Below are positions 1 through 6,853 of a DNA stretch of 9,488 nt, in pieces. The DNA comes from Bacteroidota bacterium (lineage in GTDB: Bacteria > Bacteroidota > Bacteroidia > J057). The stretch spans positions 1 to 9,488 of the forward strand of contig CAUJFT010000344.1 in the NCBI GenBank assembly GCA_963169475.1, in the 5' to 3' direction. Position 1 is the stretch's first letter, and each line of letters opens with the position of its first letter. Under the pieces are notes generated by a model. It was not told where the DNA came from and ran no database searches. It saw only the letters and a list, made by a program, of their open reading frames with translations. Both the position numbers and the translations under genes were made by a program.

Positions 1-711
1 AAAAAAAGCAATACCCTTGGCAGGGTCATATCCTGCACTATAAGCCAGATACAGCCCGCAGCGGTCTGCCTCCAATTCTTGGGGCTGCCCGAATGACATA
101 GTCAATAAGGAAGCCAAACTCGCTACAATCTCCCCCGCATCCTCTCCTACTATTTTTGCGGCGATATTTTGTTTTTTGAGGAAACCATTCGTGTGTTTAT
201 TTTCATTATGACCGATTTCATGCCCCAAAATCACGGCAAGCTCATCTTCCGATTCTACAAATTTCATAAGGGCAGTAGTTACATAAATATTTCCTCCGGG
301 TACGGTAAAAGCATTGATATTTTTTTCGTCCTCGATTAAATAAACCTTATAGGAAATATCCTTTCGGGCTATGTATTTTTTCATTTTATTCAGCATCTTT
401 TCAAGCCTATGAGCTTCTTCCCCCGAATTTATCTTAAACTCTGACTGGATTTCAGTAAAGATTTTATCTCCGGCAACTTTCTGTTGGGAAACCGGCACTT
501 CGTCGGTAAACATTCCCAAAATAGCGTCCTCTGCTTCTTTCCCCTTTTTTAGCCATTTTCCCCCGGAGTCCTTAAAACAAGCATCTTCTACTTCAGAAAT
601 AATGGTTTTCTCTGGAAATACATAGGCTACTCCCTTATGTTTAGGGCTTTTTATACACCCCGATACCCCCAAGAATATTAAAACAAAGAAAAGGAATCGA
701 AAATTATACAT
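1..711 (-). CDS. M48-family zinc metallopeptidase, lipoprotein (C-terminus cut by window edge)
   Basis: This is the N-terminal 237 codons of a predicted envelope-anchored zinc endopeptidase of family M48, whose members often act in envelope protein quality control. The ATG is at 709-711 and the frame stays open to base 1, so the end is missing. Residues 1-19 form a lipoprotein signal peptide: a hydrophobic stretch ending in a LGVSGC lipobox, with C19 the likely lipidated residue. The zinc site is HEIGH at residues 164-168 (bases 208-222), with H164 and H168 as ligands and E165 as catalytic base. An ELEAD segment at 212-216 fits the family's downstream ExxxD motif with the third ligand. The stretch NAFTVPGGNIYV ahead of the HExxH is also typical of M48 proteins. 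The gene lies 235 bp downstream of the importer permease on the same strand, a gap that suggests its own promoter. The native substrate cannot be read from the sequence. Confidence 0.93.
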   Translation of the reverse strand, partial: MYNFRFLFFVLIFLGVSGCIKSPKHKGVAYVFPEKTIISEVEDACFKDSGGKWLKKGKEAEDAILGMFTDEVPVSQQKVAGDKIFTEIQSEFKINSGEEAHRLEKMLNKMKKYIARKDISYKVYLIEDEKNINAFTVPGGNIYVTTALMKFVESEDELAVILGHEIGHNENKHTNGFLKKQNIAAKIVGEDAGEIVASLASLLTMSFGQPQELEADRCGLYLAYSAGYDPAKGIAFF

Positions 712-946
712 AATCTTTTATGGAATTTTGATTGTAAAGTTACAAAAAATATCCTAAAGACCGGCTATTTAATATAACATAAATAGGATTCACACACTTT
801 TTTTGCAATAAATTGATTTTCAATACTTTAAAATAAAATTTATAATATAATAAAACATTGATTATCAAGTACTTGTTTTCCATTTTGCGTAAGTCCTAAC
901 TATATTAAATTGGGTCAGTCTCCAACGTCTAAGTACTATCTCAAAT
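712..946. other. AT-rich intergenic spacer between importer operon and M48 gene
   Basis: No open frame of protein-like quality is visible on either strand. The right half is strongly AT-rich and holds a 10-bp palindrome, CAAGTACTTG, at 866-875. No hairpin followed by a T-run marks the end of the permease transcript. The left end should hold the promoter of the M48 gene. Confidence 0.6.
735..742 (-). promoter_or_regulatory. Weak candidate -7 element for the M48 gene
   Basis: On the minus strand the sequence TAACTTTA matches the Bacteroidota -7 consensus TAnnTTTG at all but the last position. It lies 23 bp upstream of the ATG, which would give a short 5' leader. I see no convincing -33 TTTG at the usual spacing, so this is a weak prediction. 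Confidence 0.3.
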
Positions 947-1933
947 CTATCGTTTCAAAAGATACAAAAAGAAAGGCACACCTAAGAGTGCAGTAATAAT
1001 CCCTATAGGCATACCCGCAGGAGGTAGGATTACGCGCGTAAGCGCATCACAAGCACAAAGGTAAATCGCCCCTGTAAAAAAAACCGGAACAATGAGTGCG
1101 TGGTGAAGTGTTCCTTTAAATTGGCGTACTACATGAGGAATCATCATTCCCACAAAACCTATGGGACCCGTAAAGGCTACTAATCCGCCAACGGCAAAAG
1201 AAGTAAGCGCGAATAATATGATTTTCCATTTCCGAACATTTAAGCCAAGTGATTGAGCGGTTAAAGTTCCGGTCAGTAGTAAATCGAGGCGATTAGCAAA
1301 GATTAAACAAAATATAATGAGTAAAATAGCAATTATCCCGGTGATAAATGCACTCTCGGGGCTTGCCCGCTCAAAACTGCCAAAAGTCCAGAAGATTAAC
1401 CGATGTGCTTTTTCTTGTTCTGCAAAACGATAAATTAGGAATCCGGTAAGTGCAGTAAATATGGAACTTGCGGCTATTCCTGCCATTAAAAATCGTTCTT
1501 TGTCTTCGTTTAGGTGATAGAATCCTAATAGCAGTACCAATGTTAGGCTACCCATTCCTCCTGCCCAGGCAAATAATGGTAGGGTGTAATAGCTGAACAC
1601 TGTTACCGGTACAAGTCCACATAATAAAATATTTACCCCTAATCCGGCACCCGCAGTTACCCCCATAATATAAGGGTCTGCAAGCGGGTTTCTTACTAAG
1701 GTCTGCATACAAAGCCCTGTTAGGCTTAGAATCCCCCCGCTTGTAATTGCCAGCATCGCACGTGGAATCCGTATGTCTGTAACAATCGCAGCATAAGGGT
1801 GAGTATTTCCTGATAATATTGATAAAATATCTCTGGAAGAAAGAGGGATACTCCCAATCGAGACATTCCACATAAATACTAATAGCAGTAAGAGAGAAAG
1901 CAGAAAGTAAATAAAAATAGGCTTCTGCTTCAT
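947..1933 (-). CDS. btuC: FecCD/BtuC-family ABC importer permease
   Basis: This 328-residue inner-membrane permease is full length for the FecCD family, which imports vitamin B12, siderophores and heme. Hydrophobic segments cover most of the chain after a short basic N-terminus. The signature RIPR at 55-58 is followed by a glycine-rich helix and by QTLVRNPLADPYIMG (77-91). A second signature, GPIGFVGMMIPHVVR (256-270), lies near the C-terminus, followed by a CDALTR segment (295-300) and PIGIITALLGVPFF. AQSLGLNV (226-233) fits the cytoplasmic coupling region that contacts the ATPase. The segment before PIGI reads PPAGM, where many family members have a glutamate. The start overlaps the stop of the upstream binding-protein gene by 4 bp (ATGA), which indicates translational coupling. 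The symbol rests on the BtuF-like partner, and iron-chelate transport remains possible. No ATP-binding subunit is next to it. Confidence 0.93.
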   Translation of the reverse strand: MKQKPIFIYFLLSLLLLLVFMWNVSIGSIPLSSRDILSILSGNTHPYAAIVTDIRIPRAMLAITSGGILSLTGLCMQTLVRNPLADPYIMGVTAGAGLGVNILLCGLVPVTVFSYYTLPLFAWAGGMGSLTLVLLLGFYHLNEDKERFLMAGIAASSIFTALTGFLIYRFAEQEKAHRLIFWTFGSFERASPESAFITGIIAILLIIFCLIFANRLDLLLTGTLTAQSLGLNVRKWKIILFALTSFAVGGLVAFTGPIGFVGMMIPHVVRQFKGTLHHALIVPVFFTGAIYLCACDALTRVILPPAGMPIGIITALLGVPFFLYLLKR

Positions 1934-2874
1934 GGCTCAGGCACAAACTTGTCTTGTGTAAGTTGAGAATGTAGGATATGAGTAAGGTCTAATAATGCTC
2001 CAATAGTTCTGGGTCCGGGTCTGAAATATAAGTCCGGATTGGTGATAAATACATGTTTCTGCATATCAGCAACTGTGTTGTACAAGGGTGGATATTTGAT
2101 AATCAGCTTGGCGTATGCTTCTTGGTCATGGGTAGGAATGATAATATATTCCGGTTGAAGGCTAAGGATTTCTTCTACGGTAGTAGTAGGGTAGGGGTCA
2201 TTTTTTTCTTTAAAAACATTTGTCCCACCGGATTTTTCAATCATCTCGTTGAGGTAGCCGGTTCCTCCTATTACTTTGAGCGGCTCGTCGCTTACCAAAA
2301 TAAGCGTTCTGTATTTTGCGAGGTTTTTGGTAGCACTCCAAACCTTGTTTTCGATGACTTGAAGAGAGTCTGCTACATGGTTTGCAGTTTTTTCGCAGTC
2401 TAATATCTTACCCGTTTCTCTCATACAGCGATAAATATCTTTCAGATTGGAGTAAGACTGCTGATATACTTTTAGGTTTTGTTTTTCTAATAAGGCGATA
2501 GCATCTGGAGAAAAGATTTCCGTAGTAGTCATTACAATATCAGGGTTCAGGGCTTTAAGTTGCTCTATATCTAAGGACGGGTAGGTTGTAATCGCGGGTA
2601 AAGGCTTTGCCGCTTCCGGAAAATCACAAGCATCGGACCTTGCGATGAGTTTCTTTTCTCCTCCTGTAGCATAAATCATCTCTGTAACACTTGGTGCTAA
2701 GGAAACCGCCCTTTGTACGATTTTTTCTAACTTTATCTCTTTCCCCGTGTCGTCTTTCCATTGATTAGTAATCAGTGGAGCATTTTTAATTAATTCTTTT
2801 TTTCCTCCATTACAGCCGAAAAAAGTAGTTATTAGAACCAAATAGAAGACGTTCTCTCCCAGCAAATACCTCAT
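1930..2874 (-). CDS. btuF: BtuF-like cobalamin/metal-chelate binding lipoprotein
   Basis: This 314-residue periplasmic solute-binding protein has the helical-backbone (class III) fold and would deliver ligand to the permease encoded directly downstream. Residues 1-20 form a signal peptide and C21 lies in a plausible lipobox (TTFFGC). The N-terminal lobe carries RAVSLAPSVTEMIYATG (55-71) and SDACDFPEAAKPLP (80-93), closely resembling cobalamin-binding BtuF proteins. LDIEQLKALNPDIV (101-114) is also typical. The C-terminal lobe shows SGGTNVFKEKNDPYP (215-229), TVEEILSLQPEYIII (232-246) and FRPGPR (284-289). E65 and E234 or E235 sit where family members use acidic residues to dock on permease arginines. 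The 4-bp overlap with the permease supports an operon with this gene first. A B12-type ligand is inferred from motif resemblance. Iron-chelate binding is the main alternative. Confidence 0.92.
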   Translation of the reverse strand: MRYLLGENVFYLVLITTFFGCNGGKKELIKNAPLITNQWKDDTGKEIKLEKIVQRAVSLAPSVTEMIYATGGEKKLIARSDACDFPEAAKPLPAITTYPSLDIEQLKALNPDIVMTTTEIFSPDAIALLEKQNLKVYQQSYSNLKDIYRCMRETGKILDCEKTANHVADSLQVIENKVWSATKNLAKYRTLILVSDEPLKVIGGTGYLNEMIEKSGGTNVFKEKNDPYPTTTVEEILSLQPEYIIIPTHDQEAYAKLIIKYPPLYNTVADMQKHVFITNPDLYFRPGPRTIGALLDLTHILHSQLTQDKFVPEP

Positions 2875-2904
2875 AAAATAAAATATTTATCGCAATACTA
2901 AATG

Positions 2905-2936
2905 CAAAATAACGCAAAATATTCTTGCCTGCCAAA
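2905..2936 (-). promoter_or_regulatory. Candidate promoter of the btuF-btuC operon
   Basis: On the minus strand TTATTTTG (2905-2912) matches the Bacteroidota -7 consensus TAnnTTTG at all but the second position. A TTTG (2933-2936) lies 20 bp further upstream, in the expected -33 place. The predicted leader to the ATG at 2874 would be about 25 nt. No cobalamin riboswitch fits in so short a leader. Confidence 0.42.
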
Positions 2937-2963
2937 AAGATTTTTCTACTCTTGTTGAGGTTG

Positions 2964-2992
2964 CCTCCCTTAAACACCAATAAGGGCGGTGT
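2964..2992. other. Two overlapping, mutually exclusive hairpins
   Basis: CCCTTA (2967-2972) pairs perfectly with TAAGGG (2981-2986) around an 8-base loop, extendable by CC/GG beyond one mismatch. ACACC (2974-2978), which lies in that loop, can instead pair with GGTGT (2988-2992). The two structures cannot form at once. No T-run follows on either strand, so this is not a classical terminator. It may be chance or part of the degenerate repeat content of this spacer. Confidence 0.35.
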
Positions 2993-3180
2993 CTGTAGTG
3001 TTTTTCATTCGTAAGGGCAAAGCTACCCTCGTAGGAGCAATAAGTAGTGAGGAGTTTTTAGTTTTGAACGTTATTATTATCAATAAATTATGATTTCCAA
3101 ATATTATTTACTTTATTAGGACTTATTGGATACGAACTACAATGGCTTCAGCCCTTCGAGATGAGGGGGCATGGTGTTTT

Positions 3181-3210
3181 GCTATAAACATTTTACCCCT
3201 TTGGGGTAGG
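3181..3210 (+). repeat. Intergenic hairpin repeat, copy A
   Basis: The 13-mer GCTATAAACATTT (3181-3193) is immediately followed by a hairpin whose stem TACCCC (3194-3199) pairs with GGGGTA (3203-3208) around a TTT loop. Two T-G wobble pairs can extend it to 3210. The same 13-mer followed by a hairpin at the same offset occurs at 6854-6882 in the other long spacer. This looks like a dispersed non-coding repeat of the kind often seen between Bacteroidota genes. Confidence 0.6.
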
Positions 3211-3283
3211 GCGAATTGTAATCCACCCTTACGGTAGGGAGTAGGGACATGTTCACGGGTTTGTTTTTGGGGTGGTGCAAGAT

Positions 3284-3300
3284 GGGAGGTTTCGCCTCCC
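3284..3300. repeat. GC-rich perfect hairpin
   Basis: GGGAGG (3284-3289) pairs with CCTCCC (3295-3300) around TTTCG. A T-G wobble can add a seventh pair. There is no T-run on either side, so it is unlikely to be an intrinsic terminator. A related but less regular motif, GGGGAGTTTCGGCTTT, occurs in the second long spacer near 6943-6958, so it may belong to the same repeat family as the hairpin at 3194-3208. Confidence 0.45.
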
Positions 3301-3374
3301 CCAATATGATGGAGGAGACTTTATTTATTCTCATAAAAATGTAGGGTAGTGTAGTGTATCATACGAAAAATGTT

Positions 3375-3382
3375 TAGTTTTG
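3375..3382 (+). promoter_or_regulatory. Candidate -7 promoter element of the amidase gene
   Basis: TAGTTTTG matches the Bacteroidota -7 consensus TAnnTTTG exactly and is followed by CG. It lies 31 bp upstream of the ATG at 3414, giving a leader of about 25 nt. A clear -33 TTTG is not seen at the usual spacing, which lowers confidence. Confidence 0.5.
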
Positions 3383-3413
3383 CGTTAGTAAATCTGATAT
3401 TTATTTGTATAGA

Positions 3414-4205
3414 ATGAAATACCTAATCTTCTTTCCGTTTTATTTTCTGGGGAGTATAATGCCTATTTTTGCGCCCCCCCTTCCTATCTCCGCTCTCCCC
3501 GTGAGTACTAAAACAATTGTAATTGATGCAGGGCATGGCGGAAAAGACCCCGGCGCAATAGGGTTTGGGTACAAAGAGAAGGATATTACCCTCAAAATTG
3601 CATTAGAACTAAAAAAGATTCTAAATGAAAATAGCCCCCAAATAAAAGTAATCCTTACAAGAGAAACCGATAAATTTATTGAATTGAGTAAAAGAGGAGA
3701 AATCGCCCAAGATAATAAAGCCGATTTTTTTATAAGTATTCATTGTAACTCTGTCCCCAAAAATGTCAAGTCTCCTCATGGAGGGGCATTCTATATACTT
3801 GGTACAAACAAAGGACAGGAAAGATATAATGCATATATTCGTGAGAATGAAGTCGTCATTTTTGAAGATGATTATCAGGAAATGTATGGAGGCTTTGACC
3901 CTAAATCTCCGGAGGGAGATATTTATCATACGATTATGAAAAATGTGTTTAGAAAAGAAAGCATGAATCTTGCAGGCAAAATCAATACTGAATACGTCAA
4001 AGCGCAACGTTTTACCTACGGAGTAAAGCAAGCTCCCTTCATAGTATTATGGCAGTCCGGAGTTCCTGCTGTACTGGTCGAAGCCGGATATATTAGCCAT
4101 GATACAGAAGCTAAGTTTTTGGCTTCCGCTAAAGGGCAGCAGCAAATCGCAGGAATGATTTACCGCGCGATTGATATGTATTTTTCAGAAACTAAAGTCC
4201 AATAA
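3414..4205 (+). CDS. N-acetylmuramoyl-L-alanine amidase (Amidase_3), exported
   Basis: This predicted exported zinc amidase would cleave the bond between N-acetylmuramic acid and L-alanine in peptidoglycan, for cell separation or wall turnover. I chose the ATG at 3414 (263 residues). The frame also opens with TTG at 3405, but the ATG gives a typical signal sequence starting MKYLIFFPFYFLG. Numbering from the TTG for reference, the zinc ligands are H44 in DAGHGG, E58 in YKEKD and H113 in SIHCNS, and the catalytic glutamate is E226 in VLVEAGYISH, so the active site is complete. Between H113 and E226 a long insert (about 133-200) contains RENEVVIFEDDYQEMYGGFD. Its position matches the autoinhibitory helix of AmiC-type amidases. 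No cell-wall binding domain (LysM, SPOR) follows the catalytic domain. It is the only clear + strand gene here and converges on bshB1. Confidence 0.95.
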   Translation: MKYLIFFPFYFLGSIMPIFAPPLPISALPVSTKTIVIDAGHGGKDPGAIGFGYKEKDITLKIALELKKILNENSPQIKVILTRETDKFIELSKRGEIAQDNKADFFISIHCNSVPKNVKSPHGGAFYILGTNKGQERYNAYIRENEVVIFEDDYQEMYGGFDPKSPEGDIYHTIMKNVFRKESMNLAGKINTEYVKAQRFTYGVKQAPFIVLWQSGVPAVLVEAGYISHDTEAKFLASAKGQQQIAGMIYRAIDMYFSETKVQ

Positions 4206-4286
4206 TATTTGCGATGATACATCGTTGATTTTCGCTCTTGTTCGTAGAAAATATATGCTATGAGGTGGCGTGAAAGCAGAATAGCC
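4206..4286. other. Convergent intergenic gap with small hairpin
   Basis: These 81 bp separate the convergent 3' ends of the amidase and bshB1 genes. A small perfect hairpin, CGATG-ATA-CATCG, lies at 4212-4224. In the + direction TTGATTTT follows it. It could be a weak terminator of the amidase transcript, but the stem has only 5 bp and the T-run is interrupted. Confidence 0.3.
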
Positions 4287-5003
4287 TTATACCAAATCTG
4301 TTATTAGGTTGATTTTAGGGGGGACTTCGGAACAAAAACCCTCTGCATATCGAACGCCTACAATATGCCCCATCGCTTGCGTTCTATATTCAAAGGAATC
4401 CCAAAATTCTGGTGTGGAAATATAGGTTTCTGGCTCGTTACTTTCGGGGTCAAAAAATTGAGATTTGTGGGCGCGAATAGAGGCTATTTTTTGCTTAAAA
4501 AAGGGAGTTATATCTACGATAAAATCGGGTTTTAAGTCCATATCTTGAATATAAAAAAACACTCTTTTGGGACGCCAACGTGCTTGAAGAACCTCGTTTT
4601 CATAGGTTTGGAGTTTAATAAACCCGCTCATGTGAGAGGCATTCCTCACCAAGCGCGAGGCTCTACCATGGTCAGGGTGCCGGTCCTGATAAGCATTAGC
4701 AATAACAATATCTGGCTGATATTTTCGGATTATCTGTACTATAGCAGCAATATGCGCTTCGTCTTCTGTAAAAAAACAATCCCTAAAGCCTAGATTTTCT
4801 CTCACAATTGCTCCAAGAATCTTAGCCGCAGCTTGTCCTTCTTCTTTGCGTAATTCCGGCGTTCCTCTTGTCCCCATTTCCCCTTGGGTTAAATCAATAA
4901 TCCCTACCTTTTTTCCGGCTTTTACCATTTTAGCAATAGTTCCCCCACAAGACATTTCTACATCATCAGGGTGCGCGCCAAATACCAATACATCTAATTT
5001 CAT
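4287..5003 (-). CDS. bshB1: Bacillithiol biosynthesis deacetylase BshB1
   Basis: This 238-residue cytosolic metal-dependent deacetylase of the PIG-L/LmbE family would remove the acetyl group from N-acetylglucosaminyl-malate, the second step of bacillithiol synthesis. The length is right for BshB1. The metal site is AHPDD (10-14), with H11 and D14 as ligands and D13 as the probable general base. The third ligand, H112, is in the DRHPDHG segment (107-113). Features that point to BshB1 rather than another LmbE member are LTQGEMGTRGTPELR (38-52), RENLGFRD (68-75), WRPKRVFFYIQ (143-153), KPDFIVDI (158-165), KSQFFDP (180-186) and the YAEGF near the C-terminus. BshA and BshC are not in the window, as is common where these genes are scattered. 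It lies 264 bp downstream of lgt on the same strand, probably with its own promoter. Confidence 0.95.
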   Translation of the reverse strand: MKLDVLVFGAHPDDVEMSCGGTIAKMVKAGKKVGIIDLTQGEMGTRGTPELRKEEGQAAAKILGAIVRENLGFRDCFFTEDEAHIAAIVQIIRKYQPDIVIANAYQDRHPDHGRASRLVRNASHMSGFIKLQTYENEVLQARWRPKRVFFYIQDMDLKPDFIVDITPFFKQKIASIRAHKSQFFDPESNEPETYISTPEFWDSFEYRTQAMGHIVGVRYAEGFCSEVPPKINLITDLV

Positions 5004-5267
5004 GATTTTAAGGAAGTATTTCTTACAATGACTTTATACTAAACGATTGAGATAAATTACAGATAATAAGTAGTTCTTAGTTTTTAATGATAAATTCTTA
5101 GTCTTCACAAATAATTGTTTATCGGTTTTTTAACTAAAAATAATATCATAAACCAATTTCAAACCAGTACTTAATATTGTTAAATTATATCATTTTGTGA
5201 ACCACTTTTTTACAAACAAATCCGTAATTATCGAGATAACCTATTGTTTTAGATAAAAATACAAGAT
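5004..5267. other. AT-rich spacer between lgt and bshB1
   Basis: This 264-bp stretch is very AT-rich and holds no plausible gene. I find no exact TAnnTTTG element on the minus strand ahead of bshB1 and no stem with a T-run after lgt. It presumably contains the bshB1 promoter, but I cannot place it. Confidence 0.5.
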
Positions 5268-6437
5268 TTAGGTTTTGGCATTAAGCAATACCTGATTAGG
5301 CTTTTTCCAATAAAAGGTGGACAGATAAACCATGGCTATTCCCATTAACATTAGAAAAAAAGAAATAATTTCGGCTTGTGTCAGTTGTATTCCCAGAAAG
5401 GAAGATTTAACATTGACCCTTATCTGTTCTATTAGAAAACGCTCTATTCCATTAAATATCAAATAAATACCTGTAAGCTGACCCAAATAAGGGAGTTTTT
5501 TCCTCATTCCCCATAATACAAAAAATAATCCGATACCCATGATTGCTTCATAAACAGAAGTGGGATAAACGCCCTCTGCTAACTCCATGCAATGCTCTCC
5601 TACACACCCCGGTATTTTTACGGTACCCTCTCCCACCACATTATGAGGGTAGGTGTAAGACCATAACCAAGCGGGAAGTCCCGGATTAGGATTCCAATTG
5701 ACAATACCCCAATCTCCATCTCCGGAGAAATGACACCCAAGCCGTCCGATTCCATAGGAAAGTAGCAAAACGGGGGTAGTAGCGTCGGCAGTAGTAAGTA
5801 AGTCGTGTCCAATTTTTCTTATATAAAAAAGAATTGCTACTGCTGCACATAATAGCCCTCCATAAAATGTTAATCCGTCAAAAGAAGCCAGCATTCCTAT
5901 TGGGTCATTGGCAAAATCACTCCAATATTCAAGCGCGTGAAAAAGCTTTGCTCCCATAATTCCGAAAATAAAAGCCATCGTAAATACTGTTCCTAAATCC
6001 TCTGGCATTCCTATTTGAGTCGTTATGAGTTTCACGGGTTGCTCCCTTTCTTTTAAATATTTTCGTCCTTTTAGAAAGGTAGTAAGTCCCCCTAATAATA
6101 AAGCTCCTATCCAAGACCCTTTCCAGATAGGAATTAAAAGTTCCTGCGTATGTGCAGCATAATAGGAGTAATCCGTAAGGAGCAATCCTCCTTTGAATCC
6201 AATAAAAGCAAACATGAGTACATTCAGTATCAAGTCATTAAGGTTTCCGCCTCCTGCCTTTTGCTGTATGTCTCTGCGTTTAAACTGCCCAATAGATTCC
6301 CGCCGCATATACTCTTTCTGTAATACAAAATAAGCCACTAGAAAGGCAATTGCTACAAAAAAACCAAACATTTGTATGGGCAGTACGATATTCGTCCCCA
6401 ATATATCATTCAAAAAATCACTTACACGAGGATACAT
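5268..6437 (-). CDS. lgt: Prolipoprotein diacylglyceryl transferase, long variant
   Basis: This inner-membrane enzyme would transfer diacylglycerol from phosphatidylglycerol to the lipobox cysteine of prolipoproteins, the first step in lipoprotein maturation. At 389 residues it is about 100 longer than the classical enzyme (about 290 in E. coli), with several hydrophobic segments. The Lgt signature appears as YGIGRLGCHFSGDGDWG (228-244), with R232 corresponding to the essential arginine of the GRLGNF motif. GIERFLIEQIR (330-340) supplies the second arginine (R333) and glutamate (E337), and LTQAEIIS (352-359) matches the final signature. The usual HGG motif reads YGG (192-194), and the asparagine after GRLG is cysteine. 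Extra length lies before residue 150 and in a loop (about 245-290) containing two cysteines. The hydrophobic N-terminus supports the ATG at 6437. Substrates encoded nearby would be the BtuF-like and M48 lipoproteins. Confidence 0.92.
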   Translation of the reverse strand: MYPRVSDFLNDILGTNIVLPIQMFGFFVAIAFLVAYFVLQKEYMRRESIGQFKRRDIQQKAGGGNLNDLILNVLMFAFIGFKGGLLLTDYSYYAAHTQELLIPIWKGSWIGALLLGGLTTFLKGRKYLKEREQPVKLITTQIGMPEDLGTVFTMAFIFGIMGAKLFHALEYWSDFANDPIGMLASFDGLTFYGGLLCAAVAILFYIRKIGHDLLTTADATTPVLLLSYGIGRLGCHFSGDGDWGIVNWNPNPGLPAWLWSYTYPHNVVGEGTVKIPGCVGEHCMELAEGVYPTSVYEAIMGIGLFFVLWGMRKKLPYLGQLTGIYLIFNGIERFLIEQIRVNVKSSFLGIQLTQAEIISFFLMLMGIAMVYLSTFYWKKPNQVLLNAKT

Positions 6438-6499
6438 AAATTTATTTGTATGATTAAACCTTCACTTTCCCGGAGTCTTGTTAAGACGAAAAACATCGG

Positions 6500-6507
6500 C
6501 AAAAATA
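6500..6507 (-). promoter_or_regulatory. Candidate -7 promoter element of lgt
   Basis: On the minus strand TATTTTTG matches the Bacteroidota -7 consensus TAnnTTTG exactly, 62 bp upstream of the lgt ATG. A TTTG at 6541-6544 is too far away (33 bp) to be a standard -33 element, so only the -7 part is supported. Confidence 0.42.
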
Positions 6508-6638
6508 CAGATTATTTTTAATCTTTTGAGGAACGTCTCCCAAATTTTGTAGGGATTGATTACACAGGAGGAGCTGTTTTTTTTCTAAAAAAATGTAATT
6601 AATTGATAAATACGGGTTTATTTGAAAATGACACACAA

Positions 6639-6660
6639 AAATTGGTTTCTTACGGAAACC
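6639..6660 (-). terminator. Weak terminator-like hairpin upstream of lgt
   Basis: Read on the minus strand, GGTTTC and GAAACC form a perfect 6-bp stem around CGTAA, followed by AATTTTTG. The stem is short and AT-containing. It could act as a backup to the stronger terminator at 7037-7077 and insulate the lgt promoter, but it may be chance. Confidence 0.3.
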
Positions 6661-6853
6661 TTACTGATTATATATATAACGAATTTGCCCATGATTCATT
6701 AGGGATTTGTTAAGTAGCCTCATTAGAGAAAATCACTAAGAATTTCTTGTAAGATTGTGATTTGTAAATGAGGTCGTTTTATAACATGAATGATGAAAGA
6801 AGGGTTCATCTTAATACTCTCCTACGAGAATGGGAAAGTAATCTTGAGGCTTC

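Larger units (their letters stand above)
2875..3413. other. Long intergenic region with hairpins, between divergent genes
   Basis: This spacer of about 540 bp separates the importer operon (-) from the amidase gene (+). It contains no convincing open frame. It has candidate promoters at both ends, two overlapping mutually exclusive hairpins around 2964-2992, a hairpin repeat at 3181-3210 shared with the 6438-7100 spacer, and a GC-rich hairpin at 3284-3300. The central part is richer in G-runs and C-runs than the AT-rich edges, which suggests degenerate repeat material inserted between two ordinary promoter regions. Confidence 0.6.

Noticed and set aside
866..875. 10-bp palindrome CAAGTACTTG as an operator
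   Set aside because: A single short palindrome in AT-rich DNA, far from any start and without a recognised regulator. It is compatible with chance.
1548..1946. Overlapping minus-strand frame across the permease gene
   Set aside because: The permease frame covers the same bases with full FecCD signatures, while this frame gives an unstructured, unrecognised peptide.
2875..3120. Cobalamin riboswitch upstream of the BtuF-like gene
   Set aside because: I looked on the minus strand for the conserved B12-box and core elements. GGCAGGC near 2931-2937 resembles a fragment only, and the remaining conserved core is absent.
3621..4031. Open frame antisense to the amidase gene
   Set aside because: The translation has no recognisable family or domain, and the other strand encodes an amidase with a complete active site. 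It is a shadow frame.
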